This document shows, piece by piece, positions 33,600-45,672 of a stretch of 64,000 nt of DNA. The DNA lies in the NCBI RefSeq assembly GCF_041346945.1, contig NZ_CP166850.1:6122501-6186500 (forward strand). The letters are read 5' to 3'. The DNA comes from Amycolatopsis sp. cg9. GTDB lineage: Bacteria > Actinomycetota > Actinomycetes > Mycobacteriales > Pseudonocardiaceae. The first letter of the stretch is position 1; each line of letters opens with the position of its first letter. The notes under the pieces were generated by a model. That model was not told the DNA's origin. It ran no database searches and saw nothing but the letters and a program-made list of their open reading frames with translations. Both the position numbers and the translations under genes were made by a program.

Positions 33600-33790
33600 T
33601 ACCAGCAAGGCGCCGATCCGGCCATCACCGGGGAGCCTCCGGAAGAACCGAGCTTCACCGCTCTCAGTAGAACCGGACGGGTGCGGCCCGTGACAGCCGC
33701 CGAACGAAGCGGCCCGCGCGAGCGGGCAAGCGGGGTGGTACCGCGGAACGCCGGAAGGCGTCTCGTCCCCGTGTGGGTGACCGGGAGCCG
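33600..33790 (+). promoter_or_regulatory. T-box riboswitch of ileS
   Basis: The invariant T-box TGGTACCGCGG is at 33736-33746. An ATC isoleucine specifier (33624-33626) lies in a stem-loop region 110 bases upstream, with AGTAGAACCGGACGGGTGCGG between. Actinobacterial ileS T-boxes act on translation: uncharged tRNA-Ile frees the ribosome site near 33818. A TAACCT -10 candidate is at 33592-33597. Bases 33461-33590 hold only the divergent HSP90/ileS upstream regions. Confidence 0.9.
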
Positions 33791-33828
33791 GTCGTCCGTA
33801 CGAGAGCGACGAACCGAGGAGCACCCGG

Positions 33829-36987
<3,159 letters not shown>

Positions 36988-36994
36988 CACGGGT

Positions 36995-37036
36995 CGTGGG
37001 TGGTAAGTAGGGTGACAACCCGGCTTGCCACCCACG
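36995..37036. promoter_or_regulatory. Inverted repeat between ileS and the PBP gene
   Basis: CGTGGGTGG (36995-37003) and CCACCCACG (37028-37036) are perfect 9-base arms around 24 bases that include a TAGGGT -10-like hexamer. It may terminate ileS or flank the PBP promoter. Confidence 0.4.
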
Positions 37037-37067
37037 GCGTGGCGGGCACTGGGGGAGGGGAACCGGG

Positions 37068-38690
37068 ATGAGCCCTGGCCGGAGACGCGGGATCCTGATC
37101 GGCGGCGCGCTGCTGGTCGTCGTGGTCGTGGTGGCGGCTTTCTTCGTGCTGAACGGCGGGGACGCGGCGCCGACGGCGGAGGCCGGGGCGACTTCGGTCG
37201 AGAGCCCGGGCGCGCTCGACCCGCACTCGGCGATCACCGAGTACGTCCAGGACCTGACCGAGAACAACCCCGACGCGGCCGCCCGGCTCACCGACGACAA
37301 CGCGGCGGCCGCGGTGGCGCTGCGGGACGCGCGGAACACGCTGAGCCCCCAGTCGTTCAGCGCCAAGCTGACCGTCCTGCAGCCGACGCCGGCCGGGGCG
37401 AAGACGACCGGCGGGACCTTCAGCGCGGCGTGGTCGCTGAAGGGCGGCGTGTGGAGCTACGACGTGCCGTTCCAGCTCAACCTGGCCGGCGGGAAGTGGC
37501 TCGTGCACTGGGCGCCGTCGTTGCTGCACCCGAAGCTGGAGGCGGGCCAGCGGCTGGTGGTCAGCACCGCCGCGACGGACACCACGGCGGTCGCCGACCG
37601 CGACGGCAAGCCGCTGCTCATCGCCGGGGCGGGCGGCCTGCGCACGGCCGAGGGCAACCCGGCGCCGCTGCTGCGTTCGGCGCTCGGCGGGCAGGTCACG
37701 GCCATCGCGGGCAGCGGGTTCGCCGTCCAGCGCGTCGACACCGGCGGGAAGAACCTGGAGACGCTGTTCGGCAAGGCCGACGACGGCGGGACCAAGCCGC
37801 TGACGTCGAGCTTGAGCCTGGCCGCGCAGAACGCCGCGCAGGCCGCGGTCGACGGCTACCCGGGGTCGGCCATGCTGGTCGCGCTTGACACCGGCTCAGG
37901 CGACATCCTCGCCGTCGCGCAGAACGCGGCCGCCGGGAACTCCCCGAAGGCGCTCAGCGGCCTGTACGAGCCCGGCTCGTCGTTCAAGATCGCGACGGCC
38001 GTCGCGGCGGTCCAGCAGAGCGGGCTCACCGCGGCCTCGCCGGTCGACTGCCCGGGCGTCGCGACCATCGGCACCCGCACGGTGCGCAACGAGGACTTCG
38101 AGCTGGGCGCGACGAACCTGCAGACGGCCTTCGCGCGGTCGTGCAACACGACGTTCGGGCAGCTGGCGCTGGCGCTCCCGGCGGACGGGCTGAAGAAGGC
38201 GGCCGACGAGCTGGGCCTCAACGCCGACTACGAGATCCCCGGCATCAAGACGGAGCTGGGCAAGGTCGAGCCCGCGGCGAGCAAGGACGAGCAGGTCGAG
38301 GACGGGTTCGGCCAGGGCCGCATCCAGGCCAGCGCCCTCGGCGGCGCGGTGATGGCCGCGACGGTGGCGGCGGGCAAGGCGATCACGCCGAGGCTGTGGC
38401 ACGACCTGCCGACCACGGTGGTCAAGGGCTACTCGGCACCGCCCGCGGCGGTGCTCGGCGAGGTCCGCAAGCTGATGCGCGCGGTGGTGACCAGCGGGAC
38501 CGGCCGGGCCGCGGCGGGCGCCGGAACGGTGTTCGGCAAGACGGGCACGGCCCAGTTCGGCGACGGTTCGAACGCGACGGGCTGGTTCGTCGGCTACCGG
38601 GGGAGCGTGGCGTTCGCGGTGGTGCTGGAGAACTCGAACGACTCGGGCCCGGCGGTCACCCTGGCGGCGAAGTTCCTGAAGGCGATCTGA
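37068..38690 (+). CDS. Class B-like penicillin-binding protein with MecA-type N-terminal domain
   Basis: A 540-residue membrane-anchored transpeptidase. Residues 8-29 are a membrane helix; residues 45-150 resemble the NTF2-like MecA_N domain; the transpeptidase has the SxxK motif GSSFKIATAV, an SxN motif ARSCNTTFG and KTG in FGKTGTAQFGDG. It crosslinks peptidoglycan. Architecture and length are close to the mycobacterial Rv2864c (PbpLipo) group, but no lipobox Cys is visible here. Confidence 0.88.
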   Translation: MSPGRRRGILIGGALLVVVVVVAAFFVLNGGDAAPTAEAGATSVESPGALDPHSAITEYVQDLTENNPDAAARLTDDNAAAAVALRDARNTLSPQSFSAKLTVLQPTPAGAKTTGGTFSAAWSLKGGVWSYDVPFQLNLAGGKWLVHWAPSLLHPKLEAGQRLVVSTAATDTTAVADRDGKPLLIAGAGGLRTAEGNPAPLLRSALGGQVTAIAGSGFAVQRVDTGGKNLETLFGKADDGGTKPLTSSLSLAAQNAAQAAVDGYPGSAMLVALDTGSGDILAVAQNAAAGNSPKALSGLYEPGSSFKIATAVAAVQQSGLTAASPVDCPGVATIGTRTVRNEDFELGATNLQTAFARSCNTTFGQLALALPADGLKKAADELGLNADYEIPGIKTELGKVEPAASKDEQVEDGFGQGRIQASALGGAVMAATVAAGKAITPRLWHDLPTTVVKGYSAPPAAVLGEVRKLMRAVVTSGTGRAAAGAGTVFGKTGTAQFGDGSNATGWFVGYRGSVAFAVVLENSNDSGPAVTLAAKFLKAI

Positions 38691-38706
38691 CCCCCGGCCC
38701 CCACGC

Positions 38707-38793
38707 GCACTTTCACGTGAAAGTGCGGCTCCCAGGTGCGCACTTTCACGTGAAAGTGCCCGGGGCCTGGGGCGGAACTTTCCCTATGAAAGT
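38707..38793. repeat. Tandem perfect palindromes (family C)
   Basis: GCACTTTCACGTGAAAGTGC occurs exactly at 38707-38726 and again at 38740-38759, with a degenerate third copy ACTTTC-CCTAT-GAAAGT at 38777-38793. They fill the gap between the PBP gene and the ArsR-like gene. They may be dispersed intergenic elements or multiple operator sites of that regulator. Confidence 0.75.
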
Positions 38794-38838
38794 GACACTT
38801 CGGTGGGGGCCGAAGGGTGCGGCTCGTACCGTGGGGGC

Positions 38839-39522
38839 ATGGAGACGATCGCCCTCGCCGAGGTCGCCGCGGTGCTCGCGGACCCGAGCCGGGCCACCAT
38901 GTGCCTCGTCCTGCTCGACGGGCGCGCCTGGACGGTCGGCGAACTCGCGAAAGCGGCCGGGATCGCGCTCTCCACCGCCAGCGAGCACGTCACCCGGCTG
39001 ACCGACGCCGGGTTCGTCGCCCGCGTCAAGCAGGGCCGGGCCAGCTACGTGCGGATCGCCGACCCGCGCGTGGCCGAGCTGATCGAGCACCTGGCCCAGC
39101 ACGCCGAGCACCGGCCGGTGACCGGCCTCAAGGCGTCGCTGCGGGTGAAGCGGCTCGGCTTCGCGCGGACCTGCTACGACCACCTCGCCGGTGTCCTCGG
39201 CGTCGCCCTCCGCGACGGCATGCTGGTGACCGGGCTGGTCGACACGGCCGACGGCCTGACGCTGACCGGGCACGGCCGCGAGGTGCTGGCCGGCCTCGGC
39301 GTGCCGGTCGCCGCCGGGCGGCGGGCGCTGCTGCGCGACTGTCTCGATTGGACGGAGCGCCGCGACCACCTCGCCGGCGCGCTCCCCGCGGCCCTGCTGG
39401 ACCGGGCCGTCGACGCCGGCTGGGTCGTCCGCGACGGGCACCGCGCGGTCAAGGTCCTCCCGGCGGCGCGGCGGCCGTTCGCGGCGCTCGGTGTCGAGCT
39501 CGACGCGCTCGGCAGTCCTTAA
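38839..39522 (+). CDS. Long ArsR-family regulator, paralogue of the gene at 26779
   Basis: A 227-residue protein with ArsR winged helix (ALAEVAAVLADPSRATMCLVLLDG, STASEHVTRLTDAGFV) and the extended C-terminal domain. It shares RTCYDHLAGVLGVAL and RALLRDCLDWTERRDHLAGALP with the paralogue. ATG 38839 follows GTGGGGGC. Here there is no divergent exporter; the palindromes upstream suggest autoregulation. The ligand is unknown. Confidence 0.85.
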   Translation: METIALAEVAAVLADPSRATMCLVLLDGRAWTVGELAKAAGIALSTASEHVTRLTDAGFVARVKQGRASYVRIADPRVAELIEHLAQHAEHRPVTGLKASLRVKRLGFARTCYDHLAGVLGVALRDGMLVTGLVDTADGLTLTGHGREVLAGLGVPVAAGRRALLRDCLDWTERRDHLAGALPAALLDRAVDAGWVVRDGHRAVKVLPAARRPFAALGVELDALGSP

Positions 39523-39619
39523 CACACCGGGTGTCCGACTCGCGGCAGCGGTACACGAACGTGTTAACCCGCCCGCCTCACTATTCTGAGGGCCCTACGG
39601 CACTCGGGAGGGAGGCGGC

Positions 39620-41098
39620 ATGGACCAGCTTCCCGTGCTGCTCGGCGTCGGCGGCGTCGTGCTGCTCGCCTCCGTGCTCGCCGTGCGGGTCTCGATCCGG
39701 CTCGGCCTGCCCTCGCTGCTGCTCTACCTCGCGATCGGGGTGCTGCTGGGCGAAGCCGGCTTCGGCATCCGGTTCGACAACCCCGAACTGACCCAGTCGC
39801 TCGGCCTCGCCGCGCTGGTCATGATCCTCACCGAAGGTGGGCTGACCACGCGCTGGTCGGCGGTGAAACCCGCGCTGGGCATCGGGATCGCACTGTCCAC
39901 AATGGCCGTGGTGGTGAGCATCGCGGTCACCGGCGCGGCGCTGCACTGGCTGCTGGGCCTCGACTGGCGGATCGCGCTGCTGTGGGGCGCGGTGCTCGCC
40001 TCCACCGACGCGGCCGCGGTGTTCTCCGTGCTCCGCGCGGCCGGGATCGGCAAACGGCTCACCGGTGCGCTCGAACTGGAGTCGGGCATCAACGACGCGC
40101 CGGCGTACATCGCCGTCGTCGTGCTGGCCGAAGGCACCACTGTGGACTGGTCGCTGCCGCTGCTCGCGGTCTACGAGCTCGCCACGGGCCTGGCCATCGG
40201 GCTCGCGTTCGGCTGGCTCGGCGGGATCGCGCTGCGCCGCGCCGCGCTGCCGGCGACCGGTCTGTACCCGCTGGCCACGGTCGCGGTGTGCGTCGTGGCG
40301 TACTCCTCCGGGCAGCTGCTGCACGCGTCCGGGCTGCTCGCCACCTACGTCGCCGCGCTGGTGCTCGGCAATTCGCGGCTGCCGCACCGCTCGGACACGC
40401 TCTCGTTCGCCGAGGGGCTGGGCTGGCTGGCGCAGATCGGGCTGTTCGTGCTGCTCGGCCTGTTCGCTTCGCCGGGCCGGCTGCTCGACGCGATCGTGGC
40501 GGGCCTGGTCGCGGGCGCCGTCGTGCTGCTGCTGGCGCGGCCGATCTCCGTCGTGCTGTCGATGCTGCCGTTCCGGTTGCCGTGGCGGGAACAGGCCTTC
40601 CTGTCGTGGGCCGGGCTGCGCGGCGCGGTGCCGATCGTGCTCGCCATGATCCCGCTGTCGAAAGGGGTGCCGGGCGCGCAGCGGCTGGTCGACGCGGTGT
40701 TCGTGCTGGTCATCGTGCTGACGCTGCTGCAGGGCGCGACGCTCGGCCCGCTCGCGCGCTGGCTGGGGCTGGCGAAGAAGTCCGAGGCGCACGAGATCGA
40801 GGTCGACTCGGCACCGCTGGACGAGCTCGGCGCCGAGCTGCTGCAGGTCCGCATCCAGCCCGGGTCGAAGCTGCACGGCGTGTACCTGTCCGAGCTGCGG
40901 CTGCCCGTCGGCGCGACGGTCAGCCTGGTCGTGCGCGGCGGCGCGGGCTTCACCCCGCAGAAGACCAGCCGGCTGCAGGAGCACGACCAGCTCCTCGTGG
41001 TCACGACGTCCGTGGTGCGCGACGCCGCCGAGCGACGGCTGCGCGCGGTCGACCGGGCCGGGCGCCTGGCCCGCTGGAAGGGCGAGTCGGGGCGCTGA
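39620..41098 (+). CDS. CPA1-type cation/proton antiporter with TrkA-C domain
   Basis: A 492-residue antiporter of the NhaP2/CvrA type. About twelve membrane segments cover residues 1-395, with TEGGLTTRW, ASTDAAAVFSVLRAAG (the conserved Asp pair region) and ELESGINDAPAYIAVV characteristic of the family. A cytosolic TrkA-C domain follows (about 400-480; LLQVRIQPGSKLHGVYLSELRLP). It exchanges K+ or Na+ for protons. Start ATG 39620 has GGGAGGGAGG upstream. Confidence 0.92.
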   Translation: MDQLPVLLGVGGVVLLASVLAVRVSIRLGLPSLLLYLAIGVLLGEAGFGIRFDNPELTQSLGLAALVMILTEGGLTTRWSAVKPALGIGIALSTMAVVVSIAVTGAALHWLLGLDWRIALLWGAVLASTDAAAVFSVLRAAGIGKRLTGALELESGINDAPAYIAVVVLAEGTTVDWSLPLLAVYELATGLAIGLAFGWLGGIALRRAALPATGLYPLATVAVCVVAYSSGQLLHASGLLATYVAALVLGNSRLPHRSDTLSFAEGLGWLAQIGLFVLLGLFASPGRLLDAIVAGLVAGAVVLLLARPISVVLSMLPFRLPWREQAFLSWAGLRGAVPIVLAMIPLSKGVPGAQRLVDAVFVLVIVLTLLQGATLGPLARWLGLAKKSEAHEIEVDSAPLDELGAELLQVRIQPGSKLHGVYLSELRLPVGATVSLVVRGGAGFTPQKTSRLQEHDQLLVVTTSVVRDAAERRLRAVDRAGRLARWKGESGR

Positions 41099-41205
41099 CG
41101 CGGCCGGCTCACGAAAACCTCACCTGATCTTCCCTGCTGTCCTCCTTTTGGCTTACTGTGCGCTCATTCGAATGGGTGAGTGTTCACGCCAAAGGAGTAC
41201 ACAGG

Positions 41206-41856
41206 GTGACGAAACTGCGCTGGGCGGCCGCGGCTGCCACGATCACCACGGCACTCGGCCTGCTCGGCGCGCCGGCCGCGACCGCCGAAGCGGCCCCGTT
41301 CCCGGCGCTCGCGCTGCCGTTCAAGGCGGGCCAGCAGGTCTACTCCGCCGGCATCCACTCCGACGACGGCAGCACCGGCGTGAAGAACGCCATCGACTTC
41401 AGCCCCGCCGACCGCACCGTGCGCGCGCCGCTCGCCGGCACCGTCCACCTGCAGCACTGCGCCGGCGGCGACTGGGTGACCATCGACCACGCGGGTGGCT
41501 GGCGCACCGGCTACTACCACATGGAAGGTATCGCGGTCACCGACGGTGAGCACGTCGAGGCGGGCGCGGTGCTCGGTTCGACCGGCAACGCGCTGCCGTG
41601 CGGCGGCACCAGCACGGGCGCCCACGTGCACTTCACGCTCTGGACCCTCCCGGACGCCCCGGCGGCGAACTGGGACGGCGTCGCCTTCGGCGCGGTCTCG
41701 ACCACCCTCGCCACGGCGTACGGCGAGCCGGTCGACGGCAAGTCGTTGGGCGGCTGGCGGTTCACGGCGGGTGCCGAGCAGTACGAGGGCACCGCGACCC
41801 ACGTCGCGGACGACGCGGTCACCGAACTGCCGGGGCGGTTCCGCGCGAAGCCCTGA
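41206..41856 (+). CDS. Secreted M23-like (LytM) peptidase-domain protein
   Basis: A 216-residue precursor with a signal peptide (KLRWAAAAATITTALGLLGAPAATAEA). The LytM fold is visible: NAIDFSP (metal Asp), VRAPLAGTVHL, GYYHMEGIAV with GEHVEAGAVLGSTGN, and GAHVHFTLW (HxH). The first metal His seems replaced or displaced in GIHSDDGSTGVKNAID, where H lies 11 residues before D, so activity is uncertain. GTG 41206 follows AAAGGAG. Likely cell-wall acting. Confidence 0.82.
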   Translation: MTKLRWAAAAATITTALGLLGAPAATAEAAPFPALALPFKAGQQVYSAGIHSDDGSTGVKNAIDFSPADRTVRAPLAGTVHLQHCAGGDWVTIDHAGGWRTGYYHMEGIAVTDGEHVEAGAVLGSTGNALPCGGTSTGAHVHFTLWTLPDAPAANWDGVAFGAVSTTLATAYGEPVDGKSLGGWRFTAGAEQYEGTATHVADDAVTELPGRFRAKP

Positions 41857-41891
41857 GTTTGTGAGCGGCGTCTCAGAATGTGAGGCGGGGG

Positions 41892-41920
41892 TTGGCCACC
41901 CGGAGCGTTCTCGGTTACCT
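41892..41920 (+). promoter_or_regulatory. Promoter of the SAM-IV leader
   Basis: TTGGCC (41892-41897) and TTACCT (41915-41920) are 17 bases apart and place the transcript start about 3-4 bases before the riboswitch P1 helix. Confidence 0.6.
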
Positions 41921-41929
41921 TCTGTGCCA

Positions 41930-42008
41930 GGTCATGAGTGCCAGCGTCAAGCCCCGGCTTGCTGGCCGGCAACCCTCCTACCGCGGTGGGGTGCCCCGGG
42001 TGAAGACC
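41930..42008 (+). promoter_or_regulatory. SAM-IV riboswitch
   Basis: The core matches the actinobacterial SAM-IV consensus: P1 strands GGTC (41930-41933) and GACC (42005-42008), P2 GCCAGC...AAGC-CCCG-GCTT-GCTGGC, the CCGGCAACCCTCC core, P3 closing around ACCGCGG, and GGGTGCCCCGGGTGA. Downstream GC-rich helices (42008-42070) lead to the AGGAGG site. It binds S-adenosylmethionine and lowers expression of the next gene. Confidence 0.9.
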
Positions 42009-42082
42009 GGGCCGGTCGCGTCCCGCGACGGGCAAGCGCGGGCCCCTCGCCGGGGTCCCCCGGACCGCCGAGGAGGCACCCG

Positions 42083-43441
42083 ATGACTCTCGCCATCGAC
42101 CGCACCAGCGTCACCGTCCACCCCGCCACGCCCGTCGAAACCGGTGCCCCGCAAGGCATCCCCACCGCCGCCGGCGCGTCGCTGCGGGTCCCGCTCGTCA
42201 CCGGCGAGACCATCGGCTACGCCAACCTCGACCACGCGGCGAGCGCCCCCTGCCTCGACGCCGTCCGCGCCAAGGTCGACGAGTTCCTGCCCTGGTACGC
42301 CAGCGTCCACCGCGGCGCCGGCTTCGCCTCCCAGGTCTCCACCAAGCTCTACGAGCGCACCCGCGACGTCCTGCGCCGGTTCGTCGACGCCCGCCGGACC
42401 GACACCGTCGTCTTCACCCGCAACACCACCGACTCCTTCAACCTGCTCGCGCGCAGCCTGCCGCGGAACACGAGCGTCGTCGTCTTCGACACCGAGCACC
42501 ACGCCGCGCTGCTGCCGTGGCAGGGCCCGAACGTCCGGCGGATCCCGACCCCGCGCACGCGCCTCGCAGCGGTGTCCGCTGTGGACGAAGCGCTCGCGGA
42601 TTCCCCGCAGGGGCCCCGGCTCGTGGTCGTCACCGGGGCGTCCAACGTGACCGGTGAGCTGCTCCCGGTGGCCGAGATCGCCGCCGTGGCGCGGAAGCAC
42701 GGCGCCCGCATCGCCCTCGACGGCGCGCAGCTCGCGCCGCACCGCCGGATCTCGATCCGGGACCTCGACGTCGACTACGTCGCCATCTCCGGCCACAAGC
42801 TGTACGCGCCCTTCGGCGCGGGCGCGCTGATCGGCCGCGCCGACTGGCTGCGCGCCGCGCGCCCGTACCTCGCCGGCGGCGGCGCGACCAAGCTCGTCAC
42901 CGGGGACGCCGTCGTCTGGAACGACGGGCCGGAGCGCCACGAAGCCGGTTCGCCCAACACCGTCGGCGTGTACGCGCTCGGCGTCGCGTGCGAGACCCTC
43001 TCCCGCGACTGGGACGCCGTCGCCGCGCACGAGCAGGCCCTGCTCGCCCGGCTGCGCAAGGGACTCGAGAGCATCCCGGGCTGCGCCGAGCTGCGGCTGT
43101 TCGACGCGCCGGTCGACCGCGTCGGCACGGTCAGCTTCACCGTCGCCGGGTTCGACCCCGGCTGGCTCGCGGCGGTGCTTTCCGCCGAATACGGCATCGG
43201 CGTGCGCGACGGCGCCTTCTGCGCCCACATCGCGGCCAAGCGCCTGATCGCCGTCGCCGGTGGCGAGGGGCAGCAGGCGATCCGCGTCAGCCTCGGCCTG
43301 GGCAGCACCGAAGAGCACGTCGACCGCGTGCTGCTGGCACTGCGCCGGATCGTCGCGCGCGGAGCGGACTGGGAGTACGCGAAGGTGGACGGCCGCTGGG
43401 CCCCGGTCGGCGACCCGCGGGAGCTCCCGCCGTTCTGCTGA
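42083..43441 (+). CDS. Class V aminotransferase / cysteine desulfurase-like PLP enzyme
   Basis: A 452-residue fold-type I PLP enzyme. The PLP lysine is in SGHKLYAPFGAGALIG, preceded by IALDGAQLAPHRRI and VTGASNVTGELLPV; HHAALLPWQ matches SufS-like enzymes. A Cys in RDGAFCAHIAAKR sits where cysteine desulfurases carry the sulfur-accepting Cys, though spacing should be aligned. The SAM-IV riboswitch upstream links it to sulfur or methionine metabolism. No suf or met genes are adjacent. Confidence 0.88.
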   Translation: MTLAIDRTSVTVHPATPVETGAPQGIPTAAGASLRVPLVTGETIGYANLDHAASAPCLDAVRAKVDEFLPWYASVHRGAGFASQVSTKLYERTRDVLRRFVDARRTDTVVFTRNTTDSFNLLARSLPRNTSVVVFDTEHHAALLPWQGPNVRRIPTPRTRLAAVSAVDEALADSPQGPRLVVVTGASNVTGELLPVAEIAAVARKHGARIALDGAQLAPHRRISIRDLDVDYVAISGHKLYAPFGAGALIGRADWLRAARPYLAGGGATKLVTGDAVVWNDGPERHEAGSPNTVGVYALGVACETLSRDWDAVAAHEQALLARLRKGLESIPGCAELRLFDAPVDRVGTVSFTVAGFDPGWLAAVLSAEYGIGVRDGAFCAHIAAKRLIAVAGGEGQQAIRVSLGLGSTEEHVDRVLLALRRIVARGADWEYAKVDGRWAPVGDPRELPPFC

Positions 43442-43457
43442 GCGCTAGCCTGGCCCG

Positions 43458-44072
43458 ATGGGGAGAGGGCCGCGTTTCTGGTTTCCGCTGGCGTTGCTGG
43501 GGTTCGCGCAGATCGGGGCGGCGGCCGTGCAGCTGCTGTCGCGCCGGAGCCCGGCCGAGGGCGACTCCGTGAACCTCGTGTCCGGACCGCCGGGACACCC
43601 GCTCGGCACCGGTGGTGTCGGCGGCACGGGCTACCCGGCGGCGCAGTTCTTCACCCAGGACGCCTACTACCTGCCGGGCGCGGGGCTGCCCGCTGGGCCG
43701 GTCTGGCTGGTCGCCCTGCTCGTCGTGGTGGCCGGCACGGCCGTCTGGTACGCCCTCGCGCTGCGGCCGGCCCGCACCGGGTGGTTCGTCCTCGGCGCGC
43801 TCGGGGCGCTGCTCGCCGTCCCGCTGCTCGACCTGGTCGGGTCCTGGCAGTTCCGGCTCGGGGACGGGCTGCGCGGCCCGCTGCTGGCCACTCTCGGCCT
43901 GCTGGTGCTCGCGGCGTACGAGCGCAGTGTCTTCGTCCTGGTCACCGCGGCCCTGTTCGCGCTCGTGGCCGTCGTCCTCTCGGCGGATCTCGCAGGCGTG
44001 CTGCTGGCGGCGGCCGTCCTGCTCGCCGCCGCCTTCACCGCGCTCCTGCGGCACCGCCGCGACACCGCGTGA
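43458..44072 (+). CDS. Integral membrane protein of unknown function
   Basis: A 204-residue protein with about five hydrophobic segments: a first helix at residues 7-27, an extracytoplasmic loop rich in Gly/Pro with [17 protein letters not shown], then four helices to the end, finishing RHRRDTA. It starts 16 bases after the aminotransferase and ends at the beginning of lspA, so it may be part of the same transcript. I do not recognise the family. Confidence 0.7.
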   Translation: MGRGPRFWFPLALLGFAQIGAAAVQLLSRRSPAEGDSVNLVSGPPGHPLGTGGVGGTGYPAAQFFTQDAYYLPGAGLPAGPVWLVALLVVVAGTAVWYALALRPARTGWFVLGALGALLAVPLLDLVGSWQFRLGDGLRGPLLATLGLLVLAAYERSVFVLVTAALFALVAVVLSADLAGVLLAAAVLLAAAFTALLRHRRDTA

Positions 44073-44095
44073 CCAGCGCCGTGGACAATGGAGCG

Positions 44096-44746
44096 GTGAG
44101 CACCGAGCCCAGCCGTCCCGAACCCGACACCGCCGCGCCCGAAGAGGCGGTGCCCGACCAGGCGGCCGACGCCCCGGAGAACCCCGAGGTCCCGGCGAAA
44201 CCGCTGCTGCCGAAGCGGCGGGTCGGCTGGGTGTTCGCGATCGCCGTCGTGTTCTGGGCGATCGACCTGGTGACGAAGAACCTGGTCACCGCCAACCTGG
44301 AGGGCAAGGAGCCGGTCAAGATCCTCGGCGGCCTCATCTACCTGCAGGTGATCCGCAACCCCGGTGCCGCGTTCTCGATGGCCACCGGCATGACGTGGGT
44401 GCTGGCGCTGGTCGCGCTCGCCGTCGTGATCGCGATCATCTGGCTGTCGCGGCGGCTGCGCTCGATCGGCTGGGCGATCGGCCTCGGGCTGGTGCTCGCC
44501 GGCGCCACCGGCAACCTCACCGACCGCATCTTCCGCGCGCCCGGCGGGCTGCAGGGCCACGTCGTCGACTTCATCTCGGCGTTCGCCCCCAACGGCAAGG
44601 GCTTCGCGATCTTCAACATCGCGGACTCGGCGATCTGCGTCGGCGGCGCGCTCATCGTGCTGCTGTCCCTGCTGGGCAAGGACTACGACGGCACCTCGAC
44701 CAAGGACAAGAAGAAGATCGAGAAGACCCAGGAGGAGCAGGCGTGA
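44096..44746 (+). CDS. lspA: Lipoprotein signal peptidase (signal peptidase II)
   Basis: A 216-residue aspartic protease that cleaves prolipoprotein signal peptides. Four membrane helices follow an acidic, disordered N-terminal extension of about 50 residues. Catalytic Asp motifs are [13 protein letters not shown] and [11 protein letters not shown], and NPGAAFSM is conserved. The start is uncertain: GTG 44096 (GGAG only 2 bases upstream), GTG 44081 or GTG 44069, which would overlap the previous stop. It overlaps rluD by 4 bases. Confidence 0.93.
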   Translation: MSTEPSRPEPDTAAPEEAVPDQAADAPENPEVPAKPLLPKRRVGWVFAIAVVFWAIDLVTKNLVTANLEGKEPVKILGGLIYLQVIRNPGAAFSMATGMTWVLALVALAVVIAIIWLSRRLRSIGWAIGLGLVLAGATGNLTDRIFRAPGGLQGHVVDFISAFAPNGKGFAIFNIADSAICVGGALIVLLSLLGKDYDGTSTKDKKKIEKTQEEQA

Positions 44747-45672
44747 GCTCGCGGATGCTCCCGGTGCCCGACGGGCTCGACGGGATGCGGGTCGACGCCG
44801 GCCTCGCCAAGCTGCTCGGCCTGTCCCGCACGGTCGTCGCCGAGCTGGCCGAAGCCGGCGACGTGCTGCTCGACGGCCGTCCCGCCGGCAAGTCCGACCG
44901 GCTGTCCGGTGGCGGCCTCCTGGAGATCACGCTGCCGGAGCCGGCGAACCCCGTCGAGGTCGTGGCGGAGCCGGTCGAAGGCATGCGGATCCTCCACGAC
45001 GACGACGACATCGTGGTGCTCTCGAAGCCGGTCGGCGTCGCGGTCCACCCGAGCCCGGGCTGGACCGGCCCGACGGTCGTCGGCGGCCTCGCCGCGGCCG
45101 GCCTGCGCATCGCGACCTCGGGCGCGGCCGAGCGCCAGGGCGTCGTGCACCGGCTCGACGCGGGCACCACGGGCGTGATGGTGGTGGCCAAGAGCGAGCA
45201 CGCGTACACGGTGCTGAAGCGGGCGTTCAAGGAGCGCACGGTCGACAAGGGCTACCACGCGATCGTCCAGGGCCACCCGGACCCGACGCGCGGCACGATC
45301 GACGCCCCGATCGACCGCCACCCCCGCCACGACTACAAGTTCGCGGTCGTCCAGGGCGGCCGCCCGAGCGTGACGCACTACGAAGTGGTCGAGGCCTTCC
45401 GGGCGGCGTCGCTGGCCCACATCAAGCTCGAAACCGGGCGCACGCACCAGATCCGCGTCCACTTCTCGGCCCTGCGCCACCCCTGCGTCGGCGACCTGAC
45501 GTACGGCGCGGACCCGGTCCTGGCCCGCCACCTCGGCCTGAGCCGCCAGTGGCTGCACGCGAAAACCCTGGCCTTCGCCCACCCGGCGGACGGCCGCTGG
45601 GTCGAGTTCGAGTCCGAGTACCCGGACGACCTGGCGAAGGCGCTGAAGATCCTGCAGGACGAAAGCTACTAG
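44743..45672 (+). CDS. rluD: RluA/RluD-family 23S rRNA pseudouridine synthase
   Basis: A 309-residue enzyme with an N-terminal S4 RNA-binding domain ([25 protein letters not shown]) and the RluD catalytic motif [15 protein letters not shown] with its Asp. [27 protein letters not shown] is the usual C-terminal signature. It pairs with lspA as in other actinobacteria. Its TAG stop shares CTAG with the convergent gene. Confidence 0.95.
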   Translation: MSSRMLPVPDGLDGMRVDAGLAKLLGLSRTVVAELAEAGDVLLDGRPAGKSDRLSGGGLLEITLPEPANPVEVVAEPVEGMRILHDDDDIVVLSKPVGVAVHPSPGWTGPTVVGGLAAAGLRIATSGAAERQGVVHRLDAGTTGVMVVAKSEHAYTVLKRAFKERTVDKGYHAIVQGHPDPTRGTIDAPIDRHPRHDYKFAVVQGGRPSVTHYEVVEAFRAASLAHIKLETGRTHQIRVHFSALRHPCVGDLTYGADPVLARHLGLSRQWLHAKTLAFAHPADGRWVEFESEYPDDLAKALKILQDESY

